Assembly (NCBI RefSeq): GCF_000014885.1
Contig: NC_011566.1
Coordinates: 4,152,501 to 4,216,500 of the forward strand
DNA: 64,000 nt
Direction of reading: 5' to 3'
From: Shewanella piezotolerans WP3
Lineage (GTDB): Bacteria > Pseudomonadota > Gammaproteobacteria > Enterobacterales > Shewanellaceae
The number at the start of each line of letters is the position of its first letter. Positions within the stretch are counted from its first letter, which is position 1. The notes under the pieces are model-generated. The model had not been told where the DNA came from. It worked only from the letters and a program-made list of their open reading frames with translations, and made no database searches. This document shows positions 42,646-52,134 of the stretch, one piece after another. A program made the position numbers and the translations under genes.

Positions 42646-43389
42646 ATGACCCCTAAACGATACTTTGCTTTTGGTTGCATCACGCTGTTAATCCAAGGTG
42701 CTGTGCTCGCCTCACAAAACAGCGCCCCAAATCTGCAACTTAATTCAGGCTCAGCCATGGGCTCTAATCAGGCCATGAATCTGTCTATTGCTATGCAAGC
42801 AAGCCAAGCACCTGCTAGTGCCACTGCCGAACCTGAGCCAGTTAAGGAAGTCGCACCTGTAAAGCAAGCGCCGAAAACAGTTAAGACCAAACCTGCCGCC
42901 ACCACGCCAGCGGTAAACACAAAACCCAAAACGACAGAGGTCCGCAAAAAAACCACCGCAAAGACAAAGCCTGTTGCCAAATCACAAGCTGTAGCGAAAA
43001 AACAACCAGAGAAAATTGAGCCTATCCAAGAGGTAGCGCAGGACATTAGCAGTGAACAGCTGACTCATAATCAAAGCCAAGTAAGTGCCAAGCAAGGCGT
43101 CACACAGCAGTCTGTACAGTTAAGTCAACCAACGTTTGCCGCGCCACCAGCACAACCTCACTACCCTAAGAAGGCCCGTAAACGTGGGTTACAAGGAACG
43201 GCGACCATCGAGGTGATATTCAATCAGGTGGGCGAACAATTATCGCTAACATTAGTCGATAGTTCAGGTTATCGACTGCTAGATAAAGCGGCACTCAATG
43301 CCGTAGAAAAATGGCAGTTTTCAGCTCCCACGCCGCAAACAGCCTACGCCTATACAGTGCGGGTGCCGGTTAAGTTTCAGCTGAATTAA
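42646..43389 (+). CDS. tonB: TonB energy transducer of the haem locus
   Basis: A 247-residue TonB. An N-terminal uncleaved anchor (FAFGCITLLIQGAVL, about 6-20) is followed by a long Pro/Lys/Glu/Thr-rich periplasm-spanning region (about 60-150) and the C-terminal TonB domain (YPKKARKRGLQGTATIEVIFNQ..., LLDKAALNAVEKWQFSAPTP, VPVKFQL). It drives outer-membrane receptors such as HugA. First gene of a run with exbB-exbD-hmuTUV. The gap to exbB is 193 bases. Confidence 0.92.
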   Translation: MTPKRYFAFGCITLLIQGAVLASQNSAPNLQLNSGSAMGSNQAMNLSIAMQASQAPASATAEPEPVKEVAPVKQAPKTVKTKPAATTPAVNTKPKTTEVRKKTTAKTKPVAKSQAVAKKQPEKIEPIQEVAQDISSEQLTHNQSQVSAKQGVTQQSVQLSQPTFAAPPAQPHYPKKARKRGLQGTATIEVIFNQVGEQLSLTLVDSSGYRLLDKAALNAVEKWQFSAPTPQTAYAYTVRVPVKFQLN

Positions 43390-43582
43390 CTCTATATCAA
43401 CTTAAAGCAATCGATGAAATGGCGCTAAGCCACTAGATGATTGTTAATGACCTCTTTCTAGGAGAGAGAGGAGCATAGCTTAAATAGGCAAATGCTGAAG
43501 ATTTAAAACAAGCGTTTTAGGGACGACGCGAATTAACCAACTAACACGACGCGATACAAAGATAATCGTATAGGAAAATTAC

Positions 43583-44350
43583 ATGTCTCAATCTTTATCT
43601 CAATCAGCAGCGCAGTCAGCTTCCCAGCCCCTGTATCACCAACTGTCAGAGCAGCTGGGGTATCTTACCTGGCCGCTATTCATCTGCGCATTTTTGGCAC
43701 TGATGATCATTCTCGAACGCTTAGCGTTAATGTTGTACGAACTGCCTAAAAGAGACGGTTGGCTTGCTCAACTACGGCAACAAGCACGCAGCGCGACACC
43801 AGAGCAGCGTCAACAACTCACGACGCAAATTAGCCAAGGACGCAGTATGCTTGCCAAAGGCACAGCACTGTTATTAAGCCATAGTGATCAAAGCCGCGAG
43901 ATGCGCGAAGAGATTGTCAGCTTGTGGCTAGTAAAACAAAAAGGCCGTTTACTATCAGGCCTTAAGATCTTGCAAATCATTGGTATTATCACCCCATTAC
44001 TAGGTCTGCTAGGCACTGTGCTTGGCTTAATCGAAATGTTTAATCAACTCGGGCTTTCCGACGGACCTGTCACCCCTTCTGAATTAGCTTCTGGACTAGG
44101 CCTTGCGATGAATACCACCGCAGCAGGTCTAATTATTGCGGTCCCCGCTATCACCATGGCACATCTGTTTACACTCTGGGCTGAGAGACGATGCAATAAG
44201 TTGGCCCATGCGCTTAATCTGTTAAACCTGTGGTTGGAAGGCTTTGATCAAGCCTTAAGTATAGGTAGCGACTCTGCTGCTCAGTTATGCAATAAAGCAG
44301 CAACCTGCAAAGAAGCGAGCTGCCAAGTGGCGAATGCGGAGCTTAGCTGA
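43583..44350 (+). CDS. exbB: ExbB, MotA/TolQ/ExbB proton-channel subunit
   Basis: A 255-residue inner-membrane protein that with ExbD powers TonB. A polar, Gln/Ser-rich N-terminus precedes TM1 (about 32-50, WPLFICAFLALMIIL), then a cytoplasmic loop (55-130), TM2 (LLGLLGTVLGLIEMF) and TM3 (NTTAAGLIIAVPAITMAHLF), with the family motif TPSELASGLGLAMNTTAAG. The stop overlaps the exbD start (TGATG), and AGGAAAA precedes its ATG. Confidence 0.93.
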   Translation: MSQSLSQSAAQSASQPLYHQLSEQLGYLTWPLFICAFLALMIILERLALMLYELPKRDGWLAQLRQQARSATPEQRQQLTTQISQGRSMLAKGTALLLSHSDQSREMREEIVSLWLVKQKGRLLSGLKILQIIGIITPLLGLLGTVLGLIEMFNQLGLSDGPVTPSELASGLGLAMNTTAAGLIIAVPAITMAHLFTLWAERRCNKLAHALNLLNLWLEGFDQALSIGSDSAAQLCNKAATCKEASCQVANAELS

Positions 44351-44763
44351 TGATAACTAGCGAAACTGAACAAAACAGTGCTTTACAAGGGCTAGATCTG
44401 ACCCCACTCATTGACATAATTTTTATTGTACTGGTGTTTTTGCTGCTAACTGCAAACACGCAGCTGCTGAGCTTACCTGTGGATGTGCCTACTGAAGCTG
44501 ATGCTAGCTTAAGTGCCTTGTCCCACGACAAACATATCGCAATAAATATCCTCACCACCGAACCACATTGGGCGATTGATGGCACCACTTATCAAAGCTT
44601 TGATGAATTTGAAGCAGAGTTCATCAAGATTTTTGGCACGGATCCGGAAGTAAAAGTCGTGGTCGCCGCCGATAAAACAGCACCCGTTCAACCCTTGATG
44701 AATGTGTTGGCACTGCTACAGCGACAACAGATAAGCAATACTCAAATTTTGATGGAGCCTTAA
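44350..44763 (+). CDS. exbD: ExbD/TolR-family TonB accessory protein
   Basis: A 137-residue protein with a single TM (DLTPLIDIIFIVLVFLLLTA, about 15-35), whose Asp near the start of the TM is the essential protonatable residue. The periplasmic domain (about 40-135) follows the family (HIAINILTTEPHWAIDGTTY, VVVAADKTAPVQPLMNVLALLQ). It overlaps exbB by one base. It is a partner of ExbB and TonB. Confidence 0.93.
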   Translation: MITSETEQNSALQGLDLTPLIDIIFIVLVFLLLTANTQLLSLPVDVPTEADASLSALSHDKHIAINILTTEPHWAIDGTTYQSFDEFEAEFIKIFGTDPEVKVVVAADKTAPVQPLMNVLALLQRQQISNTQILMEP

Positions 44764-44902
44764 TAGGTGGAGCGCTTTAAATACAAAGGATTTATACAGG
44801 AAACACCCTAGGCAAATCGCTTTTAGTCACACTATCGAATTTACGTGTAGCCAAGTGTGGGTACACGCTTTTATGAATCAGTTTAATTTTTTGGAGTTTT
44901 TC

Positions 44903-45814
44903 ATGCTTAACTTTAATGCTTTCCTTCCTATGACTCGCCGCATAGCTATTGGCTTTGGTTTATCTACACTTTTGTGTAGCAGCGCGATTGCCCACCAAGG
45001 GGAACATGACCACGCGGCTCCTCGGGTTGTTAGTGCTGGCGCGGGAATGACAGAGCTGGTATTTGCTTTAGATGCTGGCGATGAACTGGTTGCCGTTGAC
45101 TCTACCAGCCAACTGCCAGATGAATCTCAGAATATTGCCAAACTTGGTTATCACCGCATGCTATCTGCAGAAGGTATTTTGGCGCTTAATCCAAGCGTAG
45201 TCATGGGCACTGATGCCATGGGTCCCAAAGCCACATTGGATGTGCTGTCAGCCGCTAAAATTAATGTTGTACAACTCCCCAGTGCCAATACCCAAGCTCA
45301 ACTATTTAGTAATATTGATGCAATGGGTACGTTATTACAAAGGGAACCGCAAGCCAAACAGCTCAAATCTGATTTACAGCAATCATTTAAAGATATAGAA
45401 ACTAAAAAACAGCAGATAGCGAGTAAAGGTGATGCACCAAAAGTACTATTTCTGTTGCTACAAGCTGACAGACCAGCGCGAGTCGGTGGTGATGAAACTG
45501 CGGCTGACATTATTATTAACTTAGCCGGTGGTGAAAATATCGCTGGCTTCTCAGGCTATAAAAGTGTCTCACAAGAGGGCATTCTTGCGCTCAACCCCGA
45601 CGTTATCTTAATCTCAAATCGCTCTGATAAAGCAACAGAAAACCCTGTGGAATCGCTACTAAAAAGTATGCCATTGCTTGCCCACACGCCAGCGGGTAAG
45701 AATAAGCAGATCCAAAATCTTAATCCACAAGCTTTACTCGGTGGGCTCGGGATTAGTGCTATTGCCGCAGCAGATAAGTTAGCCAGTGATTTCATCAGCG
45801 TTAAGCGTTACTAA
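44903..45814 (+). CDS. hmuT: HmuT, periplasmic haem-binding protein
   Basis: A 303-residue substrate-binding protein for the HmuUV transporter. GGAG lies 7 bases before the ATG at 44903, which puts a Sec signal (RRIAIGFGLSTLLCSSAIA) in place; the frame is open 16 codons further. The mature N-terminus is His-rich (HQGEHDH). The TroA/BtuF-like fold is marked by RVVSAGAGMTELVFALDAGDELVAVDSTS, ILALNPSVVMGTD and QEGILALNPDVILISNRS. It lies 139 bases after exbD and 23 before hmuU. Confidence 0.93.
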   Translation: MLNFNAFLPMTRRIAIGFGLSTLLCSSAIAHQGEHDHAAPRVVSAGAGMTELVFALDAGDELVAVDSTSQLPDESQNIAKLGYHRMLSAEGILALNPSVVMGTDAMGPKATLDVLSAAKINVVQLPSANTQAQLFSNIDAMGTLLQREPQAKQLKSDLQQSFKDIETKKQQIASKGDAPKVLFLLLQADRPARVGGDETAADIIINLAGGENIAGFSGYKSVSQEGILALNPDVILISNRSDKATENPVESLLKSMPLLAHTPAGKNKQIQNLNPQALLGGLGISAIAAADKLASDFISVKRY

Positions 45815-45837
45815 ATCAGCAAAACTGGGATAGATAA

Positions 45838-46854
45838 ATGGAAAATACTCGTTGGCTTTGGCCCTGTTTACTGACCGCTTTGGTCGTAACAAGCCTGATG
45901 TCTGTCAGCATAGGTCCACTGCAAATTAGCCCCAGTGCTAGCTTCAGTGCCGTCATAAATTGGGCAACACATTTTGAGATTGGAAGCGTTGCCCCCCATG
46001 AACAACTCGTCATAGATAATGTCCGTTTGCCACGTACTTTACTCGCTTTAGCTGTGGGAGCAGCCCTGGCGCAATGCGGTGCCGTCATGCAGGGACTGTT
46101 TCGTAATCCTCTGGCAGACCCAGGCATTATTGGTGTTTCCTCTGGGGCAGCGCTCGGCGCTGCTATCTGTATCGTACTATTTCCCCAAGGTGGTGAATAT
46201 GCAGTTGCTGTCAGTGCCTTCCTGGCAGGTTTAGTCACCACATTAGTGGTCTACCGCCTTGCTAGCAGTCCAACAGGTACTTCTGTCGTGTTACTGCTGC
46301 TATCGGGTGTTGCCGTTGCCGCTCTTGCTGGCGCCGGAATAGGGTTATTGACCTATATGGCTGACGACATGGCTTTACGAGACCTCACTCTATGGCAGCT
46401 TGGATCGATTGCGGGAGCGCAGTGGCATTACGTCATACTCACACTCATTGCGCTTGCACTTGTCAGCTGGCAGTTTAACCGCAGCGCAAAGGCGCTAAAC
46501 GCTCTATTGCTTGGTGAAGCTGAAGCACGTCATCTCGGACTCGATGTCGACAAACTGAAACTCAAACTGATTGTGCTATGTGCTATAGGCGTTGGGATAT
46601 CCGTTGCAGCTACCGGTATTATTGGCTTTATCGGCCTAGTGGTACCGCACTTAGTGCGCATGTTAGTCGGGCCCGACCATAAACAGCTTCTACCGCTAAG
46701 TGCCATGCTCGGCGCTGCACTGTTGGCACTTGCCGATATAGGTGCACGCGCTATTGTTGCTCCGTCAGAGTTGCCCGTAGGTTTAGTCACTGCGCTTTTA
46801 GGCGCGCCTTTCTTTATCGTTCTATTGCTTAAACAACGCAGTAAGTTGGTATAA
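45838..46854 (+). CDS. hmuU: HmuU, haem ABC transporter permease
   Basis: A 338-residue FecCD/BtuC-type permease with about ten TMs. Family segments: DNVRLPRTLLALAVGAALAQCGAVMQGLFRNPLADPGIIGVSSGAALGA, the coupling-helix region GEAEARHLGLDVD, and GIIGFIGLVVPHLVRMLVGPDHK..LPLSAMLGA. It imports haem from the periplasm with HmuV and HmuT. Three-base gap to hmuV. Confidence 0.94.
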   Translation: MENTRWLWPCLLTALVVTSLMSVSIGPLQISPSASFSAVINWATHFEIGSVAPHEQLVIDNVRLPRTLLALAVGAALAQCGAVMQGLFRNPLADPGIIGVSSGAALGAAICIVLFPQGGEYAVAVSAFLAGLVTTLVVYRLASSPTGTSVVLLLLSGVAVAALAGAGIGLLTYMADDMALRDLTLWQLGSIAGAQWHYVILTLIALALVSWQFNRSAKALNALLLGEAEARHLGLDVDKLKLKLIVLCAIGVGISVAATGIIGFIGLVVPHLVRMLVGPDHKQLLPLSAMLGAALLALADIGARAIVAPSELPVGLVTALLGAPFFIVLLLKQRSKLV

Positions 46855-46856
46855 CT

Positions 46857-47663
46857 ATGAAGCAAACATCACAGCCTCAGTCGCCATCGCACTCCACAGT
46901 GATAGAAGTTAACCACCTTTCAGTGCGCATCGGTCATAAGCCTGTTCTAACCGATATAAACTTGACTATACAAGCTGGTAAAGTGACCGCGCTACTGGGA
47001 CCAAATGGTGCCGGTAAGTCAACCTTGCTAAAGAGCCTATGCCAAGAGGTTGCAGCGGAAACCGGACGGATTAAAGTTCACGGTCAAGTGCTAGAAAACT
47101 GGGATCGCAGCCAACTGGCAAAATCTCTTGCTGTCTTACCACAACATGCCTCATTGACCTTTCCGTTTAACGTAGAGCAAGTGGTTGAAATGGGATTGTA
47201 CCCATTAACCCTATCTCAACGACAAGGCGAGCAGTTAATTGATTCGCAACTGAATAAGTTAGATCTAACGGCATTAAAGCAACGCAGTTACCCAACACTC
47301 TCTGGAGGTGAAAAGCAGCGAGTGCAGCTAGCAAGAGTACTAACTCAGCTAGCTCAATCGGATAAACCTGCGATCCTATTTTTAGATGAACCGACCTCTG
47401 CATTGGACTTAGCACAGCAACATCGAGTGTTAAAACTGGCACGGTCGCTTGCCCATGAAAACAACTATGCGGTAGTAGTGGTGCTACACGATTTGAACCA
47501 AGCTTCACGCTACGCCGACAGGCTAATCGTTTTGGAGCAAGGAAAAGTAGTCAGTGATGGATCGCCGGCAACCACTTTAACCCCTGAAACCATACGCCAA
47601 GTTTGGAAATATGATCCCGTCGTCGTAATGGAGCCAGGTCAAAAAATACCGCTATTGTTTTAA
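46857..47663 (+). CDS. hmuV: HmuV, haem ABC transporter ATPase
   Basis: A 268-residue ATPase. Walker A GPNGAGKSTLLKSL, Q-loop LPQHASL, signature LSGGEKQRVQLARVLTQL, Walker B AILFLDEPTSALD and H-loop VVLHDLNQ are all intact. It ends with the DPVVVMEPGQKIPLLF tail common in haem ATPases. It completes hmuTUV. No terminator is obvious in the 135 bases before the Fur box of hutW. Confidence 0.94.
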   Translation: MKQTSQPQSPSHSTVIEVNHLSVRIGHKPVLTDINLTIQAGKVTALLGPNGAGKSTLLKSLCQEVAAETGRIKVHGQVLENWDRSQLAKSLAVLPQHASLTFPFNVEQVVEMGLYPLTLSQRQGEQLIDSQLNKLDLTALKQRSYPTLSGGEKQRVQLARVLTQLAQSDKPAILFLDEPTSALDLAQQHRVLKLARSLAHENNYAVVVVLHDLNQASRYADRLIVLEQGKVVSDGSPATTLTPETIRQVWKYDPVVVMEPGQKIPLLF

Positions 47664-47798
47664 TACAGCAATTGGCTATCGCTTTAAACTGTATTCATTC
47701 CAAGGATGGAATGACCAGTCCCATTCATAGCGCGTTTTCAAGCAATATTTACATTGCAAATAACGGTGAATTTGATCTACTTCACCCACACCACAGTT

Positions 47799-47817
47799 GA
47801 TAATGATTATCATTACT
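47799..47817 (+). promoter_or_regulatory. Fur box before hutW
   Basis: GATAATGATTATCATTACT matches the Fur consensus almost exactly and is a near-perfect palindrome. It ends 25 bases before the hutW ATG, over the likely promoter. Confidence 0.9.
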
Positions 47818-47842
47818 TATTATTTTGTGATTGAGACTGATA

Positions 47843-49204
47843 ATGATCTTAACGCCAACAATGACTGGCCTCGCGAGTCCAGATCCCTTACAACACGCCT
47901 TTAAAGTCAAAAGTGCACCGCACGCTGGTCGCAGCGGCAGTCGCCCAATTAATGTCACCCCAGAACTTTGGCAACAATGGTGGCAACAGCCTACTCAGGC
48001 ACAGCAAAGAGCGCTTTATATCCATATCCCTTTTTGCCGAAAGCGATGTAGCTTTTGTAACTTCTTCGAAAATGGCGCGAATCCACAACGGATTAGTGAT
48101 TACATGCAGCAGTTGTGTCAGCAATTAATGGTAGCTGCTAACAGCCCATTTGCGCAAAGCCAAGGCTTCGACACCGTTTATGTCGGTGGTGGTACCCCGA
48201 CAGATATAACAGCGTCAGAAATAGCAATGTTAGGCGAGGCAATAAATCGATTCCCGCTGCTTGATAATGCAGAGGTGACGCTCGAAGGTCGTCTCAATGG
48301 TTTTAATGATGACAAGTGGCATAACGCATTAGAGGCTGGCTTTAATCGCTTTTCATTCGGTGTGCAAAGTTTCGATACCGAGGTTAGGCGTGCCGCTGGT
48401 CGATTTGATGACAAAGCGCAATTGCTACAAAGGTTATCAACGTTAAGCCAACACGACAGTGCCAGCATTGTAGTCGATCTCATTTTCGGCCTACCGGGGC
48501 AAACCATGTCGATTTGGCAACAAGATCTGCAGGCTGTTATCGACAGCGGCGTCCACGGCGTCGATTTGTATCAATTAATAGGTTTGGGTGGCACCCGCAT
48601 AGATCGCGCCAGTGAGAAAGGTAAAATTTTGGGCACCGACAGCAGCGAGTTTCAAGCCGATAGCCAAACCCGAGCACAGATGTATGCATACGGCGCCGAT
48701 CATCTTGAGTCGAATCAATGGCAACGTCTATCCAGTTGTCATTGGCGTCGAGATGCTCGCGAGCGCAGCGTTTATAACTCACTTGCTAAGAGTGGCATTG
48801 AGATCCTTCCCTTTGGCGCAGGTGCTGGTGGCAGTATTCACGGCCATGGAACGATGAATGCACGCAGCCTAACCGACTGGCACCAAGCCCAACAACAAGC
48901 CTGCACATTGAATAATGCGGCGTCACTATCAACGCCTAAAAACGTCCCAGGCATGATGCTTACACCCAACCCATCAGCCAAACTTGACGCAATTTTCAAG
49001 CGGGGTTTAGACAGTGGAGAGCTCAGACTCAACCAACTTAAATCTCAGCAAGTAAACCAGCTGCGACCATTGTTTAAAGCATGGCAAGATCATGGTCTGG
49101 CAATACTAAGTAATCAGGCACTAACATTAACCTTAGCCGGACGCTTCTGGAATGTGAACATGCAAACAGGCTTGTTTGAGTTTCTGGCTAAAAATCCACA
49201 ATAG
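47843..49204 (+). CDS. hutW: HutW/ChuW-type radical SAM anaerobic haem-degrading enzyme
   Basis: A 453-residue HemN-like radical SAM protein. ChuW opens haem without oxygen, using SAM and a methyl transfer, to give anaerobilin and free iron. The 4Fe-4S motif is C65-x3-C69-x2-C72 (FCRKRCSFCNFF). Other segments: VYVGGGTPTDI, VTLEGRLNG, NRFSFGVQSFDTEVRRAAGR, VVDLIFGLPGQT and DLYQLIGLGGTRI. The C-terminal part (about 350-450) carries the family-specific extension. ATG at 47843 chosen; a TTG four codons earlier is less likely. It has its own Fur box. Lets the cell take iron from haem while respiring anaerobically. Confidence 0.93.
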   Translation: MILTPTMTGLASPDPLQHAFKVKSAPHAGRSGSRPINVTPELWQQWWQQPTQAQQRALYIHIPFCRKRCSFCNFFENGANPQRISDYMQQLCQQLMVAANSPFAQSQGFDTVYVGGGTPTDITASEIAMLGEAINRFPLLDNAEVTLEGRLNGFNDDKWHNALEAGFNRFSFGVQSFDTEVRRAAGRFDDKAQLLQRLSTLSQHDSASIVVDLIFGLPGQTMSIWQQDLQAVIDSGVHGVDLYQLIGLGGTRIDRASEKGKILGTDSSEFQADSQTRAQMYAYGADHLESNQWQRLSSCHWRRDARERSVYNSLAKSGIEILPFGAGAGGSIHGHGTMNARSLTDWHQAQQQACTLNNAASLSTPKNVPGMMLTPNPSAKLDAIFKRGLDSGELRLNQLKSQQVNQLRPLFKAWQDHGLAILSNQALTLTLAGRFWNVNMQTGLFEFLAKNPQ

Positions 49205-49218
49205 CAGATGTTTTATAA

Positions 49219-49245
49219 ATGATGGCTGCTTTAAGCAGCCATCAT
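49219..49245. terminator. Hairpin between hutW and the convergent lipoprotein gene
   Basis: Perfect 12-base stem ATGATGGCTGCT/AGCAGCCATCAT, loop TTA, between two convergent genes. T tracts are weak on both sides, so it is a probable shared terminator. Confidence 0.7.
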
Positions 49246-49259
49246 TGCATAGCTCACTA

Positions 49260-51239
49260 CTAGCCTCCAGTGCCACCAGCGCCCGTTCCGCCAGTTCCGC
49301 CTGTAACAGGTTGCTCTATCACTTCACATTGCGTCGGAATTTCAAGATTTATGGTATCGTCTGCAGATGTCGCTGTCACCGTACTGGTAATATAGCGGTT
49401 GTTCGCAAAGTCATAAACATAAGCAGTATAATCTGCACCTGTTTCTAGGTTCTCTGCCAGAGCTTCACCACTGTTATCCGTGTAATAGAACTGGTAAGTA
49501 TCTTTATACAGGTAGACGTAAGTCGATGTCGCTATAGGTTCTGGGAAAATGGTGCCCGCAGCTGCGCCAGTCTCATCACAAACCAGTGAAGTTTTAATGG
49601 TTTGATCATGTACTTCAGGTGCTTCCACATCCAGAACTAATGTCTCGCCTTCAAGTTCACATAGCTCTGCAACTTGCAATACTTTCGGCTGACCTGCCAC
49701 TGCATCATCTTGAGTACCTAACAATACGTTTTCACCGTCTACCAAAAACTGAATAGTGACAGGATAAGCGGGCGGGCGATAAAATATCGCCGAATCAGCA
49801 CCGCCCCATTCATAACCCTTACGCAAGAATCTAGCACCACCGCCTTGAGCTTCTAACAGCAAGGTAGCAGAAACTGCATTTGGGTTACCGTTCTTATCTT
49901 CAAGCGCAAAACGCACTTGAGAAGCACATCGCTGAGTGCCTTTTAAGAAGTAATCTAAATTCCAAAAAGAGAGATGATTAACTTGAACCACCACATCGAG
50001 AATGGCAGCATTATCGGCATTTTCAACAGCGACCCCATAACTTTCGAACTGCCAGCTGCCCGCAGTTTCTTCATAGCTCCAAATAGGAATGATATCGCCA
50101 GATTCAATTTTACGCGCCGCGGCTGAAGCCTCACAAACACCTTGTTTAAAGTATGCGCCATCAGTCGCTTTACTTGCATCTTCTGCAAACGCTGTTACCG
50201 CACCTTGTTCAATATCAGAGGTACCAAATACCATTGGACATGCATTATTAGTATTAACGTCAACTTGCATCTTCACTTCAATTGACTTATCGCTGCCATC
50301 ATCATTCTTACCAAAGGTCTTTACCTTGTTGCCCGCATCATCGGTTATCTCGATAGCAACAAATCCACCGGTGAGAAAATCGCCTTCAGTCGCACCGTCA
50401 TTGCCTTGTAAATCTACGGCTAAACCACCAGGAAAGTAGTCAATTGCAGACTCAGCAGGAGTGGCATCAGTTTCCCCTTCAGCCAGCGCTTCGTTTGAGT
50501 AATAACCAATAGCAACTTCTGGCGCTGACGTTAAAGGTACTGACTCTCCAGCCTCATTGACAGCTAAAAGCGCTGTGCCACTTGGCAATGTAATCGCCGC
50601 GCCACCTGTGCTTGCTTCCCCGTCCTGTTGGACGTCGACGGTAATCGTCATCGGTGAATCAGCAGTAATGACACCAGTGGTACTGTCAAACACCACATTC
50701 GTTGCTAGATCAGTAAGCGGCTGTACGCTGGTTTCTACATCGACTTGAATGTCGTCAGGCAACGCTTTAGGCGTAAGTCTTATTGTCACCACAGGTTCAC
50801 TTTGCTCTACACTCAACTGCGCAACAATATTGTTTGGAAAGTAGCCATCAGCCTCTGCAATAACGTTAATTTTTACCAACTCTGTTGCAGCGATTGCACC
50901 TAATGCCAGTGAAACGGCATTGTCACTATTTTCAAACTTGGCATCAGCTTCAGTTAAAGCCTCCCCCTTTAAATTCACCAGACGAGCAACATCTTGCAGC
51001 AATGTATAGGAAACAGGAATATTGACTCCACCTTCATCCACAGGGTGCAACCCTGTTGCTGCGTCCACAACCACTATCGTGAGTGAGCCTGATTGTTTTT
51101 GAGTCACTTGCTCAGTTGGCTGTTGTGCAACCGGAGCGACTACAATAACTTCATCCTCAGCAGGTTCATCATCAGAACCACATGCAACTAGCGCCAAACC
51201 TATAGAAATAGCCAGTGTGGAGCGGAGTAAAGTTTTCAT
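49260..51239 (-). CDS. Large putative lipoprotein with glycine-rich tail
   Basis: 659 residues starting MKTLLRSTLA behind AGGGATAC; 32 further upstream codons are open but unsupported. Signal plus lipobox LVAC (Cys20), then an acidic stretch (GSDDEPAEDEV). The rest is beta-rich with repeated Thr/Val strands, suggesting Ig-like or carboxypeptidase-regulatory-like domains (SLTIVVVDAATGLHPVDEGGVNIPVSYTLL; IQVDVETSVQPLTDLATNVVFDSTTGVITADSPMTITVDVQQDG). Six or so cysteines in the second half. It ends in a GGTGG-type Gly/Thr tail. No family I can name. Convergent with hutW. Probably surface or periplasmic. Confidence 0.72.
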   Translation of the reverse strand: MKTLLRSTLAISIGLALVACGSDDEPAEDEVIVVAPVAQQPTEQVTQKQSGSLTIVVVDAATGLHPVDEGGVNIPVSYTLLQDVARLVNLKGEALTEADAKFENSDNAVSLALGAIAATELVKINVIAEADGYFPNNIVAQLSVEQSEPVVTIRLTPKALPDDIQVDVETSVQPLTDLATNVVFDSTTGVITADSPMTITVDVQQDGEASTGGAAITLPSGTALLAVNEAGESVPLTSAPEVAIGYYSNEALAEGETDATPAESAIDYFPGGLAVDLQGNDGATEGDFLTGGFVAIEITDDAGNKVKTFGKNDDGSDKSIEVKMQVDVNTNNACPMVFGTSDIEQGAVTAFAEDASKATDGAYFKQGVCEASAAARKIESGDIIPIWSYEETAGSWQFESYGVAVENADNAAILDVVVQVNHLSFWNLDYFLKGTQRCASQVRFALEDKNGNPNAVSATLLLEAQGGGARFLRKGYEWGGADSAIFYRPPAYPVTIQFLVDGENVLLGTQDDAVAGQPKVLQVAELCELEGETLVLDVEAPEVHDQTIKTSLVCDETGAAAGTIFPEPIATSTYVYLYKDTYQFYYTDNSGEALAENLETGADYTAYVYDFANNRYITSTVTATSADDTINLEIPTQCEVIEQPVTGGTGGTGAGGTGG

Positions 51240-51544
51240 TAAAGTATCCCTAAATAATTGAATAATTCCGTAGACTCTAGTCAATAACATCAGTGTAAGA
51301 TTGACCCAGCCGCCATTCTCACAAGTAAGCAACATCTTCGCAACGCCGAGGCAAGAACAAGCGACAACCTAGGTCAATTTTCAGTCTTTAGTGCTACCTC
51401 AACTAACCCTTTTCACCTATAAGTTTCAATTTAGCTTCCAATCTAATACCTTCTCACCCACCACAATATTTTGTTCACTGATAGCCAAAGGATAAACAGG
51501 CTCATGTTATAGTTAGCCCATCGTTAGCTAAGCATTCAAAAATT

Positions 51545-51874
51545 ATGGCACAACAGATCTCCAGCGAAACCAAAGATGAGGCGATGAAAGTGGCTAAGTC
51601 AACTCAGAAACCAGGCCAAACGAAGGAGCAGACTAAGCTGATTGCTCAAGGCATTGAAAAGGGTATTGCCGAATACAAGAAACAACAAAAAGGTAAAGCT
51701 CGAGTACGTGATAAGCAAAAGAAGCAGCAAGTTCGCGCTAAGGCTAGAGCCGCTGAAAGTGAGCATGTTGAAGAAGAAAATATAGAAGATCGCGCCGCCA
51801 GTCCATATCTTCCTTGGGGCTTACTGACCTTAAGTTGGGTTGGGTTTATCTGCTATCTTATTATGATGAAATAA
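51545..51874 (+). CDS. DUF2956 family membrane-anchored protein
   Basis: 109 residues. A long basic, helical N-terminal part (KQQKGKARVRDKQKKQQVRAKARAAE) with likely coiled coil, an acidic patch, and one C-terminal TM (PYLPWGLLTLSWVGFICYLIMM, about 86-107). This layout and the start SSETKDEAMKVAKSTQKPGQTKEQTK match the DUF2956 family, conserved in Vibrio and Shewanella, with unknown function. Monocistronic. Confidence 0.82.
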   Translation: MAQQISSETKDEAMKVAKSTQKPGQTKEQTKLIAQGIEKGIAEYKKQQKGKARVRDKQKKQQVRAKARAAESEHVEEENIEDRAASPYLPWGLLTLSWVGFICYLIMMK

Positions 51875-52023
51875 TCATACTTTTAATATCAGCCGCTGTT
51901 TGCAGCGTCAATTGGCGGCTGATTCAGAGAACCGGTGCAAGAACTCGCGCACACTCAATAGTCTACTCACTTTAAAACACCGGTTATAACCCATAAAACA
52001 GTTAAAGCTGGCTAACTACAATT

Positions 52024-52100
52024 CTGTTCATATTTCTTCATAACTTGTCTCAAGCTGTTCATTGCAAGCCCCATCGCTGTTCACAACCTCTCCCTATAAT
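52024..52100 (+). promoter_or_regulatory. torECAD promoter with three TorR boxes
   Basis: Three direct CTGTTCA repeats: CTGTTCATAT (52024-52033), CTGTTCATTG (52055-52064) and CTGTTCACAA (52077-52086), matching the tor box bound by the response regulator TorR. The third lies over the -35 region of a TATAAT -10 (52095-52100). Transcription should start near 52107. The torSTR sensory genes are not in the window. Confidence 0.85.
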
Positions 52101-52134
52101 GACCTCATCGAAGAAAGGATTGAGCAGGAGCTGA

